From Manis javanica (taxonomy: Eukaryota > Chordata > Mammalia > Pholidota > Manidae): 64,000 nt of DNA. Position 1 is the stretch's first letter, and every line of letters starts with the position of its first letter. The notes beneath the pieces were generated by a model. It searched no databases. It saw only the letters and a list, made by a program, of their open reading frames with translations, and was not told the DNA's origin. The DNA lies in assembly GCF_040802235.1 (NCBI RefSeq), contig NC_133165.1, positions 11,193,623 to 11,257,622 on the forward strand. The letters run 5' to 3'. This document shows, in pieces, positions 46,755-60,159 of the stretch. The translations under genes and the position numbers were made by a program.

Positions 46755-49700
46755 TAAATTTGTAAAGTACAGAAAAGCTACTATATTATAACCTATTAAT
46801 TCAAAGTTTGGTTCTTCTCATTGATTTTTAGAGTGTAGGTCATGTCTGGCACTTCCGGAACCCCCTCTACCTGTTTGGACCTCAATGACAGGAGGTAGAT
46901 AGGCTGCTGTTGACATGCACAAATATGAGCATTGGTTCAGATTGGGGAATGAACAGGGGAGGAGGGGCCAGGTGCTGCACACAATAGCAATTTTTCAAGG
47001 AAGCCCAAAGTATTAAGAAAGATGCATGGGCTTTCTCTATCTGACAGTGCAAAGCTTCTGATCAAACCGATGGTCTGTGCAGGTCATTCTGGGGCAAGGC
47101 ATGGTTGGGTTACAGAGACAGTCACAGGGTCATAGTCCTGTTTGTTTATGCCCTATCTACAAAAGTTGCAGGCATCCAACTCGGGGTCCTTTGTGTGGGT
47201 GAACTAGAGAACTATATGCCCTAAGTGTTAGCATTTCTCTCTGAACCTACAGAGAGGAAGTCACATGAACAAAATTCTACACTAGAATTCTGATTGTCTT
47301 TGTAGTACTTCATCAGAGCTGCAAAAAAGACTAACCCTACCCACCTTCCCAAAAGCATAGTAATAAATATCCAACAAATTGAATGGATTATTTAGATCCT
47401 GCCTTGACCGACAACCACTATGGGGCCAAGATTATGTTTGGTTCTGTTGGACTTTCAGTGAGGAAGTTCCTTTCTCCTCTCTCTCTCTCCTTCCCATCCT
47501 TTTATCCCTTCGTTGCAGCTTGCCAGCAAACATGTGACTTAATCATATTAAAAACAGTTAGTGTTTTTAAATGATCGTTTTATTGTACTCTTGTATGAGC
47601 CACTGCAGTTTATTTTTTTTTTAGCTGACACCTTTCCTGTATGTCAGTGCACATGTAAGTAGAAACATTATTTTACTTAGTTTTAGTTCTTGGATATTGG
47701 TTAAGATCCCCAGTTTTTCTGATTTGTTCCCTTTTATTCTTTCTGTGCTGACTGACGTGCATGTTTTAACTAAGTTTCTTAATCTGTTTTTTCATGTCTA
47801 CATCCCCAAGACTTTTCACCTATCTTAGGAAGATATTTACACTTTTCTTGGTATTTCATTTTGGGGGCGTATCTGTGCTATCATTTCTTGCAACGAGATA
47901 CTGCTGAAAGCTATATTTGAAGTTGGCTGGTAAGAAAAGTAGGAATTTCCATTCCAGGGAAAATACAGTTTTAAAGAATAAGTAATAATGCTTAAGAAAC
48001 AATGAAAAAGGCAATTGAATAGTCGTCTGAGAAAGGGAAATTTATCTGCCTAATATCCCATTAAATCATTCAGCAGAATGGTACACCATTGATTGACACC
48101 TTCATTGTTCACTACTGGGGATTAAATTCAGATTATCCTTAATGTAAGCCAATTGAAATGTTATTGTCCTAAAGTGAAAGTAATTTGCTTGGATTACTTT
48201 TTAGTGTAAAAATAATGAAACATTACTTATCTGTTATATAATTTGATTAATTATTGGAATTAAAAAGTTTCTGATAAGAAATAGAACTGGACAGAAAATT
48301 TCACTTTTAAAACTTTGAATCAATTCCTCCTTTTATACAGTTAAACACACTGATGCAGTCTAAGGACCAATTCATCTGTATTTTTACTGTAAATAATGTT
48401 AAAAATCTTACCAGAAAGCAGGACCATTGATGTTTAAAGTCACCTTAGAATCTTTAGAATTTCTAATTGTTCTTTAGTTATACAAATATATTTTTGCTTT
48501 GGATTCATTACAACAATTAAATCATTGGCTCCTATGGTGAATCTCTACTGTAGTTTACTAATACAAATAGAAATACTAAAATATGCCCTCCTTATTAGAT
48601 ACTGACCTATTCTTTACTAAGCTGGGAATTTGAATTATAAATATAAAGTTTAATAGGAACTTTAATGTTTTAATTATTTTTAGGAGCTTTAAAATGAAAT
48701 GTTTATAAATTCTTGAGAAACCTGACTAGTGAACTCTGCGACTGCTGTATGCAGCTAGCAGTAGGAACAAACCCAAGCTGCCTATTTCTTCCTATAACAA
48801 GACTTATTTTCACACATTATGTCTTTTACATCTTCCCACTTAGAATGTCTTTTTTTTTTCCTCCATCTGCCATATACTGAAATCCTGCCCATTTCCAGCT
48901 TTTTTAATGTGTTATCTCCTCCATTAAACATTTATTGTTCCCTTCAACCAGTTACATCTTATCTCTGAACCCACAAATATTTTAGGTGTACTTTTCATAG
49001 ACCAACATTCATATTCTGGCTTAGCTTATATTTATTTATGTACTTATCTAACTTCCCCCCACCCATGTATTTTTGATTATCTGTGCCTATCTCGTTAACT
49101 TTACCCCTTTAATCCACCTTTTCGCCTCTCAATTTTTGAGTTGAATTGCTAAGTTTTAAAAGGTTGTTACCTTTTTAAAAACTTATTTCTATACATGGTA
49201 AGTGATGTTTACCCATTTTACACATAAATATGCATTTTAGGCAAAAAAAATCGACAGTAATCCTACTTACAAAGTTTTCAGAGGAGGTTGTAAATTGGTA
49301 CTCTATTATGAAGAATTGATATTGTGATATCAACTTTTTATTTTATTTTTAGTTCACAGAGTTACTGATCTAAAGTATTGCAAATATTGCTTTTAAAAGC
49401 TCCTAAATGCTTAAATTATGGTACTTTTCTCTGCATTGTATGTATGTAAGAAAAAAATTATGCTTCATATTGTTGGAGTTTTAAGTGGTAGACACAAAAA
49501 CTTTGAAATATCAAATAAAATATCTTTCTTTTCTTTTTTAACTGAAAAGAAATTAATGGTCCCTCAGTGTATAGAAGCCTTTTTAATCCATTAAAATTTT
49601 ATTTTTATATTTATTTAACATGTATTATACATGACACAATATATTTCTGTAGCTGCATTTTATAATCCTTTGAAGTAGAGTTATTGTTTTATTTAAAATG

Positions 49701-49900
49701 TATTTTTCCAGTGAGAAAAGAAATATCTTTTTATCCAGATACAGATTTTTTTTTAAATATTAGGCTATTTCTTTTCATACAACCTGATTGGTTTAAGAAA
49801 CCTGATGTGACAGATATAAAGGATATATCATTTCTTCAAGTGTAACTGATCTAGAATAATAAAAGGAATAGTTGCACCCTTTCACATGGTACTGTTTGTC

Positions 49901-51310
49901 TTTCTCAGTGCATTACTTAGTGATAGTAAAAATAGATTTCATATCAGAGTTATGTAATTGCTGAGCTAACTCACACAACTCAAGATCAGGTATTATTTCA
50001 TGACAAATTATACAGCAAATTAGATCTAACAAAACTTTTTTATTAGGCTTCATGCATATTTGTTTCAACTTGTCCTGAATGAATGTCCTCACTTTCATAC
50101 TGGATGGCCAATTTTATGGCCTGGTACTTTGCTTTCCATCTTAATTTAAAAACATTCAAGCATGAAACTTCCCTCCTATAATTGAGTTTGTCACTACCCT
50201 TATTTCTCAGAACAGACCTTTAATTTTCACTGTCTTTGATAATTAAATCATTGGAAAAATAAGGAAACTCATTTCCTTGTTCTATAAATGATCATGGAAT
50301 GACTCTATTAAAAGATGTGTATAATGTCCAATAACAATGCATAGGAATATTTAACCCCTTTTTCTTAGCCATATATACATATATACGTGTCTGTGAATAA
50401 ATTATCTCTAGAATGACTCATAAATAACACTTAATGCTGGATATTTCTGAGGAAAATATCTGGGTAGTTAGGCCAACAGGTAAAAAAGAGACTTACTTTT
50501 CATGGTGTAGGTTTTTTGAGAAATTTGAGTGGTGGTGGTCATAACAACTTGAAAATCATGTGTCAGCTTTACCTGAACATTTTAACTTTAATAAACATTG
50601 CTAATTATTCTCTATGAGATTGACCCATTATGCCCTGAGTTAGAAATGTACTTCTCCTTCTCCTAGGGTGCTCTGTTGTTTGTCTTTTAATTTTAATGCA
50701 ATTTTTTTTGAAATTTTGGAATTTCAACTTGTGGGTTTTTCTCATCAATGACTCCTGAGGTTTTTTTCTTTGTCATATTAAAAAGGCCTTCTTATGAGAT
50801 GATAACTAATTTTAAAAATAAATGCCATGCATTTGCTTTATGTTTTACTTTTAAACATTTGAACTCTCTGACTGAACAATAGAAATTATTTGTTAACGAT
50901 GTTCAAAACTAGAAAGACTATTTTTTTTTATAGTTACCAATTTTCCCACATCACTTACCAAAAGCTTTGCCCACTCTTTTTAAACTCCCAACTTTTTTTT
51001 GTGAAGCAAACTCTGATGTGTATTTAAAACATAATTCTGGACTTCATACGCCCTTACATTGACTTGGCAGTTTTATTTTATTTCTGAGCTACTTTGATAA
51101 AAAATATTAAGATCAAAGATATCTGAACATGAAGAAGTCTAACAGTTCCACTCATTTGGGTAGGACAGAGTCTATGATGTTTAACTAGTAATATTTGTAA
51201 TGACCGCCACCATAAGAGACATAAAAACAGAATATCTGTTAATATTGGGTCATTGGTCAGGTTCAAACATCATATGGCTACAAAATCAATGTCCACATAA
51301 GAAAAATGTT
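49901..51310. other. Downstream of RASSF9, no feature recognised
   Basis: AT-rich DNA; open frames at 49913-50098 and 51078-51266 have no known motif. Confidence 0.5.
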
Positions 51311-51318
51311 TAACTTAC

Positions 51319-51530
51319 AGTATTTCTCAACAATAGCTCTACTGGCATTCTGGCGGTAGAGTTTTTGCTGTGCCAGACTCCCTTGTTAATCGCCAAATAT
51401 TTAGCACCCCTGTATCCCTCCTCCTAAATGTCAGTAAGACCCCAACTCATTCAGTGGGACAAATAAAAATGCCCTGACCCCTCCCCCTACTTCATATTTC
51501 TAAGCATCCCCCAGAGGCCAGTATTGTCCT
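51319..51530 (-). mobile_element. Diverged hAT-type element, MER20-like
   Basis: 'CAGTATTTCTCAACAATAGC' and 'CTACTGGCATTCTGGCGGTA' resemble the start of inverted MER20, but the interior is strongly diverged. Confidence 0.5.
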
Positions 51531-52139
51531 TGGTTGCAAACAAAGTAATGACATTGCAGTTCAACTATTACTAAAAGAAAATAGCACTTATCTCTTTGAA
51601 AAATAAAATTAAAAGAAGATCTAATGACCTGGGCCCATGTTATACTGACCACAAATGCACTATTCCATTAAAAACAAAGGAGGTAAACATAAGGGTGGAG
51701 TACAAGTTAGGATTGTTTATAATGCTTGGCACCATCTCCATTTGCCAAGAATCCAGTCAGCCCACATTGATTTCAAGGATTATACAAGTTTATTATTATG
51801 CTTCTAAAGGTTCTTGGGGCTTCAGAAAACACCAATCAAATGATCAGTTGTTGAAATAGCTGCCTCATTACAAGTGTTCTGTAATTTCTATGAGGATGAA
51901 ATCAAAGTTAAAAAAAAGTCATACTTGGTAAGGGAAAGCATATTCCCCTTCAGTACTGTTTAATTCTTATCTATAGGGACAGCTAACAATAGGTTAAACC
52001 AATAATTCTTCTTCAGAGATCAGAAATTGTTGCTTACAAAAGTTAATACTGATTTCCACACAGTGGCCGGAGAGACAGATAAAAACAGAGAGAGTAAAGA
52101 ACTAGTTGTCACCAGCTGTCAACATAGGAAGATGTTACA

Positions 52140-52306
52140 GAATCATTGACTATATTCTCCAGGCTGTACTACCGTCCCTGTAACAGGTAGTAACTGGACT
52201 GGAGGGGGGGATGATTTAATAATACGGGTAACTGTTGAACTACTGTGTTACACATTTGAAACCAATATAAGACTGTATATCAACAATGTCAATTTAAAAA
52301 AAAGAA
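52140..52306 (+). mobile_element. LINE-1 3' UTR fragment
   Basis: 'AACTACTGTGTTACACATTT', 'GAAACCAATATAAGACTGTA' and 'TATCAACAATGTCAATTTAA' followed by an A-rich tail form an L1 3' terminus in sense. The first 40 bases resemble antisense L1 3' UTR, so it may be composite. Confidence 0.65.
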
Positions 52307-54479
52307 CAATAAAAACTATCTGTCACACTAACTGTATCCAGACTCTGATTCCTATTATCAGAGTTCTAGGTATTTGCTTCTTATGCTTCTTGACATTATT
52401 AGACTTTGTGCTGGTCCCATGTTCTGACCCTGCCTTTCAGACTACTGAATAATTCCTCATTTTGAATAAAATAAATGAAGTGGCCTTACAGGAGAGGTAC
52501 CTAGAATTACCTATGGCAATTGCTATAACATATTGGAAAGTAATTTGGAAGTATTGGAGTCTATCAACAACCCCCAACTATTCACACCTTTCAGTCAGTA
52601 CTTTATCATTCATAGTAAATGGTAATAAAATGTTCCAAAATTTGTGAAAAGACATGCATTTAGGCACTCATCTTAATTTTATATAATAGCAAAATAAAAA
52701 TTACAATATAGAGCAATTGTTAGCTAAATTCTGAGCTATTATTTGCATGAAAAATTTGTAAGTATTGATATTTATAAGAACGTAGCATAGTGAAAGCTAG
52801 TTTCAAAGAAAGGAATTTAAAAATGTATACAGACCGACTACATTTAAAAAAAATGCATGCATACCAAAATGCAAATACATATGAAAATGAAAATATATAA
52901 TTTTTGCCAAGAGTTTTGTGTATGAAAGTTGATAATCTGGGACATAATATATTTCTTTACACCATAAATATATTTTAAAATATCGTATCTTTACAATTTA
53001 AACACATTCAAAATGTACATGATATCCCTTTGACAGTCATATCTTTGCTGAGACTCTTTAGAGACTTCCATGAACATCCCACAGCTAGGAAGTGATGAGT
53101 AACGACATGATCAACTACCTGGAAATTGCAACGCTGAAGGCTGTAAGCAAACCATCCGAATCCCAGGTTGTCAGATAGACAACTGCAAAATAATTTTTTT
53201 ATAAAAAAAAAAAGTTAAAACATTAAATTAGATAACCCTTATAGTCTTTTCAGCTAGGTTAATTCATGCAGGGTAATGCATTCAATAGATTTAGTACCTG
53301 CACAATAAATACTAGATATTTACTTATTGTTCTTGACTTTATTTTCTTTCTTTTATCTCTGGCAGAGCCTGCACAAGGTTAAATGAAAGCAGCCCGCTAA
53401 CTAACAAAAGAGGGAGTTAAAACTCAAAACTGCTTCTCCCAACATTTTCACTCTTACCTCATTTATTTCCAAATTAGTTAGGGTGGGACTGTGAGCCTTG
53501 ATAGATGAAATAGCCATGGCTATGTTAGCTAAACAATATATGGCCAGGAAAAAAGAGCATCATTATGTTTCCAGAACAGAAAACTATCTGGAAATTGAGG
53601 TGAAGAGGAAAATAACCTGCATTGTTTATTTTTATATTGCTCTAGTGTCTAACCGAGATAAGAACCTAGTATTTGCCAAATAGTATTTAAAGTTAGATGT
53701 GTAACTACAGGGCTAACACAATTCCTAGAAGGCAATTACTTACTATTGTTAAGTAATTAAAGAAAAGTAAAACTTTTATTCTGGAGCAAAATATGCTTAC
53801 ATATTCTACTGAAAATGCACACACTACTTTTCCTTACCTAAATTAATTCTTATAAGTATCATGGAAAGTATATGTTATGACTGTCTATCACTCAGCACAG
53901 ATACACTGGCACTCATACAGGTTCACATTCAGGATAAAGATTTTCCATTCCAAATCCTAATTAATTTTTTTTCCACTTTAAGAAGCATCTGTCATAACCC
54001 AGACAAGAGAGTAGAGAAAGTTTTATACCTTCTAGAAATGAAACTAAGATTTTAGAATGCTTCTCAGCATTATCTTTTATGTATGTGAAATTTTTGTGAA
54101 TCACTCGCCTCTAGTAAGTGCAGGTGTTTGACATAGTGATTGTTAGTGATTTTCTGCTTTTCAAGTACAGATCACTGACCCAAAACCTAATTTACCTAAA
54201 TTACCTTAAGCTGAAAGAACCCAAAGACAGACAGGAAGATGATACACCCCTTTTCAGCACTTATCCACACCACCCTCTCCTGAGGTCAATCTTCTAATAA
54301 AATGCACAAATGGCAAATACTGAGAGGAAACATAATTTCACTGGGGAAAAGGGGTGGTAACGCTAACTGGGATTTATAATTTAAAGTAGGGCTGACCAGG
54401 GAGAAAAATGCCTTGGGTTGGAGATTTAACGGTAGGTCAACCTAAGCCATGAGCCTTTCTGGGCTAATTCCCAAACCTG
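52307..54479. other. Intergenic, no gene seen
   Basis: AT-rich. Short open frames (52462-52647, 53498-53683, 53861-54055) lack motifs. Confidence 0.5.
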
Positions 54480-54655
54480 TGTCCACAACATAATCACAAA
54501 GAAGGCTTTTTAAAACAGAGATTCCAAACTTCACCCTGGAGAATTTGATTGAGGAAGTCTGGACTGTGGCTCCAACATTTCTGTTCTTAAATAGCTACCC
54601 AAATGGCTCTGAAGCAATGGCATTCGAGTGTGGTCCATTGATTGCAGCAGAGCTG
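54480..54655 (+). mobile_element. MER5-type (hAT-Charlie) element
   Basis: 'GGCTTTTTAAAACAGAGATT', 'CACCCTGGAGAATTTGATTG' and 'TTCGAGTGTGGTCCATTGAT' follow the MER5A order. The minus-strand open frame at 54531-54824 overlaps it and is not a gene. Confidence 0.65.
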
Positions 54656-55089
54656 GCGTGTAACTAAAGACTTTACCAAGCTGGTGTGAAGAGCCAGCAT
54701 TCTCAGGATGACCAGGAGAGGTTACTGGCTTTGAAAAGAACATAAGAGGCTCTAGGGTCCTAAGCCAAAGGCAATCTGAAAAGAAGCCTATTAAAAGGCA
54801 GCTCCATAGACGGCAGGTGCCCAAGGACAGAGGTTGATTGTCCCCTTTCTAGACTGTTTTTCATTTGAGGTGCAAACAACAGAAGAAATCTGTCGCAGAG
54901 ACTACTGCTGTTATCTCAGTCACTGCAGATATTTTTGATGTGTCTTAACACTCTTTTCTTCAAATATGCCATTAAGAGGACTTACAGAGTAAAAATAATA
55001 AGCAGTCCCAAAGTGCTGTGTTTTCTTGGCTCAAATTATGTGATTTCTTCTACAAAGTAGCTGAAAGAATTCTCATTCAAGAAGCCAGA

Positions 55090-55275
55090 TAGATTTAGTT
55101 CAAAGTTGGGTTCCAGCCTTTGTTACTTGTATGATTTTAGTCAACTTATTCAACCATTCTTTGCCTGAATTTCCTCAACTGGAAAATTGAAGTAATAATA
55201 TCTGACTCTTTGGAATGTTTTAAAGGTAAGAGATACAGCATGAAAAATACCTACCATGCCACCTAGCATAGAGAA
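55090..55275 (+). mobile_element. MIR SINE
   Basis: 'GATTTTAGTCAACTTATTCA', 'TTTCCTCAACTGGAAAATTG' and 'CCTACCATGCCACCTAGCAT' follow the MIR consensus. Confidence 0.75.
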
Positions 55276-57815
55276 AGCTTTTATTATTACGGCAACTAGT
55301 ATTATTATAATATTTTCTTGATTTTATTACTTTTCAATATGTTAATGATGATAAAAGAAGCATGTATCATTCCATTTATGTCCAAACAATTTAAATGCTC
55401 CCCAGAGTGGTTATGCTACAGTTTTTGTTGTCAGTTTTGGGGGATTATTTATGGTGTCTGTCTGTTCATTCCACTGCCATTTCATTTGGGTATTTATACA
55501 ATTAGCACTAAAGCATTACAATCTCCTTAAAATATTTTACTACGGTCAGTACTGGCATTAAAAAAAATGTGTAGGGAAAAAAGGACAGAAATACAGCTAC
55601 AATATGAAATATTATACACATTTTACAAGCAATGCGTGTGATTTTTATTGATAGATGCTCACGAATTTATACTTAATTTGGGGCAATCACCAAAAATATT
55701 ATAAAACCTAATAAGGCAAATAAAGTGGCACTACATTTGGTCATTGAGACACATTATGAAAGGATTGCCTGTTCATCGAAGAGGGAATGTAATTAAAGGT
55801 AGGAGAAATTGTCCACTATCTCAGAACAGAGCACAAATTTTCAAAGTTAAGAAATGTTGATCTGGGTAACTTATTTGTCATGAAGACTCTCTCAGGCACC
55901 AAATGATAATTCGTCAAAATTTCGGACTGATTTTTCAGGGAAAATTAATTCCCAGCAATATTTAATTTGTGTGAAGGAATCAAGTTGTAGCAAAAGACAG
56001 GTACAGATTTCTGGTCTGTGTTTTTTCTCAAGATAAGCATACCAGGTCCATAAATATTTGCTATGAAAACCAACATTTTATATATATAAGAACTAGTCAT
56101 ACTGCCAATTGTGGCCTATAACAATTTTGGAATTCTAATGGGAAGATTAGGCTGGAACTGTTAAAGCTGAAAAAGAAAGTGATATAATTGTTGGCTAACA
56201 ATTTAATAAAATAAGATTTCTTTTATTCCTCAAAAACTTATTGAGCAATATGTGTTAATGAGTATAGTACATTTTATTTTATAACAGGTAGTATCAATCA
56301 TGACACAATCAAGACCCTGATGTCCAAAAGAAGCAAAGGGTTGTTGAGCATCTTCCTCTAATTTTACTTCCCTTTAGTTGAGCTAGAGAGGAGGTGATTT
56401 GTGACTGAACTTTGGCCTGTAAGGAATTACATGAAGGTTAAGATACAACTGGAAAGAGAACAGATCTGGCCTTTATCTTGGTATTATAAGTTTAGAAAGA
56501 CGGTTTTAGCAATCAATACATTGGAAATACAAGTGATAATAATACCATGGGAAAAACATTATATGGCTATTCTATTATAAACAAAATGCCAGTTACAATA
56601 ATTGAGAACGAATTCCCAAGTTACTGTAAAAAGATAAAATTATCTATTTTGAATCTAACATTTTTCAAACTTTCGTATGTGCGCAAATAGCCACTTCCCA
56701 TATAAAATGGAGTAAGTGGTATGAGTTAAATACTTCAAGCCTTGATGTAGTGATGTGTCATTCCAAGTAGACTAGTACAGTATTTTGTGTAAGCCCCTGT
56801 CACCATGGAGGCTCAGCTGAAACGTGCTCTGTCTCTGTCTCCATCTCACTGCACTTAACACCACCATTACCTGGGATCATGGGTATCCCTGCTTTACGCT
56901 CTACCCCACTATCTTAAAATCATAATTAGAACTCATACATAGTAGTCATCATTCCTTATAGATACAAATTAAACGAGGCTTGAAGAGTGCATGCTTTCTC
57001 TGTGATAAATGAGTAATGAGTTTTTATGCATTATGCCAGGGGAATTTTTCTAGATGAATAGAACAAGAACACACAAGTCAGGGAAAGAAGAAACACACAC
57101 AGACACACAGAGGATTGGTGATCGCTTTCCCGTGCAATCAGTGCTCAGTTGTCAAATATATGAAATCACCCTGGCAGATGCTTTCTCCTCATTTTGGCTG
57201 CATTTTGAGTGATTCACCTGTTAACTATGTTCTCTAAAACTTACCCAGGACCTTAGTTATCCAAATCGGAATCCTCAGAATCTCCTAAGAGTCCTCACTC
57301 TATCAAAGCCTCATATTCAATGTCTCGAAGCCCCATTTGTTTTTGCCACCCGTGTGTTTCTCAAAAATCCCATCTTTCTTTAAACATGGTCTTATTGCAG
57401 TTGGGGTCTGAGATAAATGTCTTACATTACAAAGAATAAACAGAGTCCTCGGCAGATGAAGTTTTACAGTTACTGGTGGAATTACGACTGAGATTCAGGC
57501 TTAGCATTCCCAGTAGGTGCGTTTTTCTTTCTTTCCACGTGTTGCCTCTGGGAAAGTGAATTCCTCACTGTCCCCATATTAATGTAACACTTGGTGTTCC
57601 ACTTCACATATTCTAAGAATATTTACCTCAGTGTCATTTCTCTTTTTTTTTGGAAAAATACAATGGAACTGATAGAATCCTATCATGCAGTCCTGGGAGA
57701 AGTGGAGCCTGGGAGCAAATTCTTCTGTAACTCACACCACATTTTCATGGAATCACCAAATGGATAGATACAGTATTATCTAGTTTACATTTTTACACTT
57801 AGTCACTAGAAAAAT
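55276..57815. other. Intergenic, no gene seen
   Basis: No recognisable gene. The open frame at 55318-55530 is hydrophobic and short, with no family match. Confidence 0.5.
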
Positions 57816-57860
57816 ACCTAGAATTGACACGTATTTAATGAATGTTGGTTGAATTCAAAT
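57816..57860 (+). mobile_element. LINE L2 terminal scrap
   Basis: 'TTTAATGAATGTTGGTTGAA' resembles the L2 3' terminus. Short and diverged. Confidence 0.4.
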
Positions 57861-58869
57861 TGTATCAGTCATGTGACAATAAGTTGCACACTTAGAAGGC
57901 ACATTACCCTCACCTTTCTCTGCAAACAATTTACCTTTTCCATCTGTCTACACAGGAAAATCAGCAGCAGTTTCCAGAGGATCACAAGAGGGATTGTTTC
58001 TGAGTTGGGAAGCCTTTAGAGCAGCACAATTCCATAGTTAGCCTTGATATTAATATGTATCCTCATTGCCTCACTGCAGTGAATATATTTTATAGAACAG
58101 AAACAGACATCTCTCAACTAAGCAGAGCTTCCTTAGTTAAGGGTTTGCACTGCCCATCTTAGCATCTATTTACTCCGAGCTTGTAGTGGAAGTGACAGAA
58201 GAGACCTCTCCTCCGCTGGAGCCACATCAATAAATCTTCTCATTCATTCATTTACTCAACAAATGTTTGTCGCCAGAAGCTCAGTTTTGTCAGTCCTTTC
58301 ATCCCTGAGAGGGGAATGACAGAGGGACGTTCCAGAGGTGATCTGTGAAGCTACCCTCTGGAGCTTCAGTCACTGTGAGGAGCCAGATTCTTATTTCTCA
58401 CACCCTTTCTGCCACTCCCAAGGGACAACATGAGAGAGTTTATTCAAGGTGATGAATCTCCAAACCACTGTGCTTACAGAGGCTCTCCCAGTAACCCATT
58501 ATTATAGATAATTGAGAGTTTAGTGTACTAGAAATATAATATAAGCATCTTGAGTTTTGGTCTGAAATTCACAGTGCACAACCCTAGGGCCCGATGACAA
58601 CCTGAACTTGGATAGGCCTGAACTTCAGGTAGCATACTCAGCAGGCAAGGCAGAGGAGGAAGGTCAGGTCATATCACGAAGAGTGAATGATATGTAAACA
58701 TAAGATCATGACTACTAAGCAGAAATTACAAGAATAAATCAAATATAAATGTGGGAGGAAACACATCTATACAATATTTGTAGTATACACAATAGTGAGC
58801 TCACTTTATATATAGTAGTGTTGCAACTTTACAAAAAAATCTCAAAATATTTCCACATATATTGTCGTA
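57861..58869. other. Intergenic, no gene seen
   Basis: Unassigned. A 'TCATTCATTCATTTACTCAA' block near 58240 is a common end of old mammalian repeats. Confidence 0.45.
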
Positions 58870-59020
58870 CCATAATAGTTCATGTGGGAGAGAGTTAAAA
58901 GCAAATCAACCTCCATGTTAGAGATGCTGAAACTGAGGCACGACAGAGTAGACACCCCCCTGGCATTGCCGTGTCTCTAACGCTGTAGGCAGGGAATAAA
59001 ACTAGTTCTGTCTCTTTCAT
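58870..59020 (-). mobile_element. MIR SINE, antisense
   Basis: 'GATGCTGAAACTGAGGCACG' is the inverted MIR centre. Confidence 0.6.
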
Positions 59021-59269
59021 GTTGATATCGCCTCCTAAACTGTAAACACATTTTGCTTTTCAAAAGTAAGATTTGAATTGTTCCCTCTCATTCTTGTTTC
59101 CTTCCTTTCTTTCCTCTTTTTCTCTATCTTTTTTTTTTCTTAAATACCAAAGTTTAGATGGCTCATTTCATCTATTTATTAGGAGCTCCCATTCAATCCT
59201 TTACAATTTAGCTTTGCAAGATTTTGTGTTGTACTTCAATAGATTTCATAATTTATTAAGCAAAATCCA

Positions 59270-59600
59270 TTCAAAAAATACTTGGTGATTTTATCAATGA
59301 CTACAATGTGTGGCAAGTATTGTGGTGGATAAAAAAGAAGTATGATCCCAGACAAGAGTCCAGTCTAGTATGAGCTTATTGAGGAAGCAAGACACATAGC
59401 AATAAAAGAGATGAGTGATGATTATAATAAAAAATGATTTAAAGAAGGCCTATATGGAAGGGAAAACCAAATAGGAAAGGAACCTTACATTTTTGGGGAT
59501 CTGTATCTAGCTAGAAACTTTGCAGTCACTATCTCGTTCAGTTTCAGAACTCTGAAAGATAGATATTATCTGAAGCATACAGATTAAACAAACAAACATA
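59270..59600. repeat. Unclassified old repeat followed by MIR-like antisense fragment
   Basis: 'TACAATGTGTGGCAAGTATT' and 'CAGTCTAGTATGAGCTTATT' resemble the family at 35540; 59495-59600 looks like inverted MIR. Confidence 0.4.
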
Positions 59601-60159
59601 AAAAACTGAGACCAAATATGGAAACAAACATTTCTTAATAGAATAAGTAGAAGAATAAAAGGTATCCTGCTAGGTTGAGAAATATAAAATTACTGCTATT
59701 AAATGAATTTCATTTCAGAAATTTGCAATTTCATTTGTCTCAGACTAACACTTGAGCATGTGTGAAGCAAGGATGTTCATCCTTTACACAGAATATATCT
59801 GCTGAACTGAGGGCTAGTTCCTGAGTAGAAAACAACCTGAAAAAAAGAAAATAAGTGTTCCTGTTGTTCAGGATTGAAAAGTCACCTGTTGTTTTCTCTT
59901 TCTTATTTTCTCATATCTGATGGTGAGGACTTTTAAGACAAATAATTGATTTCTTGATTTTCATTACATTAAAAAGATTTAAGCTCCAGGTTGTAGTTAT
60001 ACATGGAAACACATTACTAAGTGACGGGACAGAGATGCAACAGGTTTCTTTCAGGAATCTAATGAGACAAAGGCTTTAAGACAGACAAATATTTAATTAC
60101 ATAGAGATATAATGCAATCAGCAATAGGAGAAAAGTGCACATTAATTGCTTTCTTTCCA

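Larger units (their letters stand above)
46348..49900 (+). other. RASSF9: RASSF9 3' UTR and possible extended 3' UTR
   Basis: AT-rich DNA follows the stop. AATAAA signals occur at 46468-46473 (121 nt past the stop), about 49515 and about 49855. Long stretches without young repeats fit a long 3' UTR, but the actual end cannot be set here. Confidence 0.55.
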
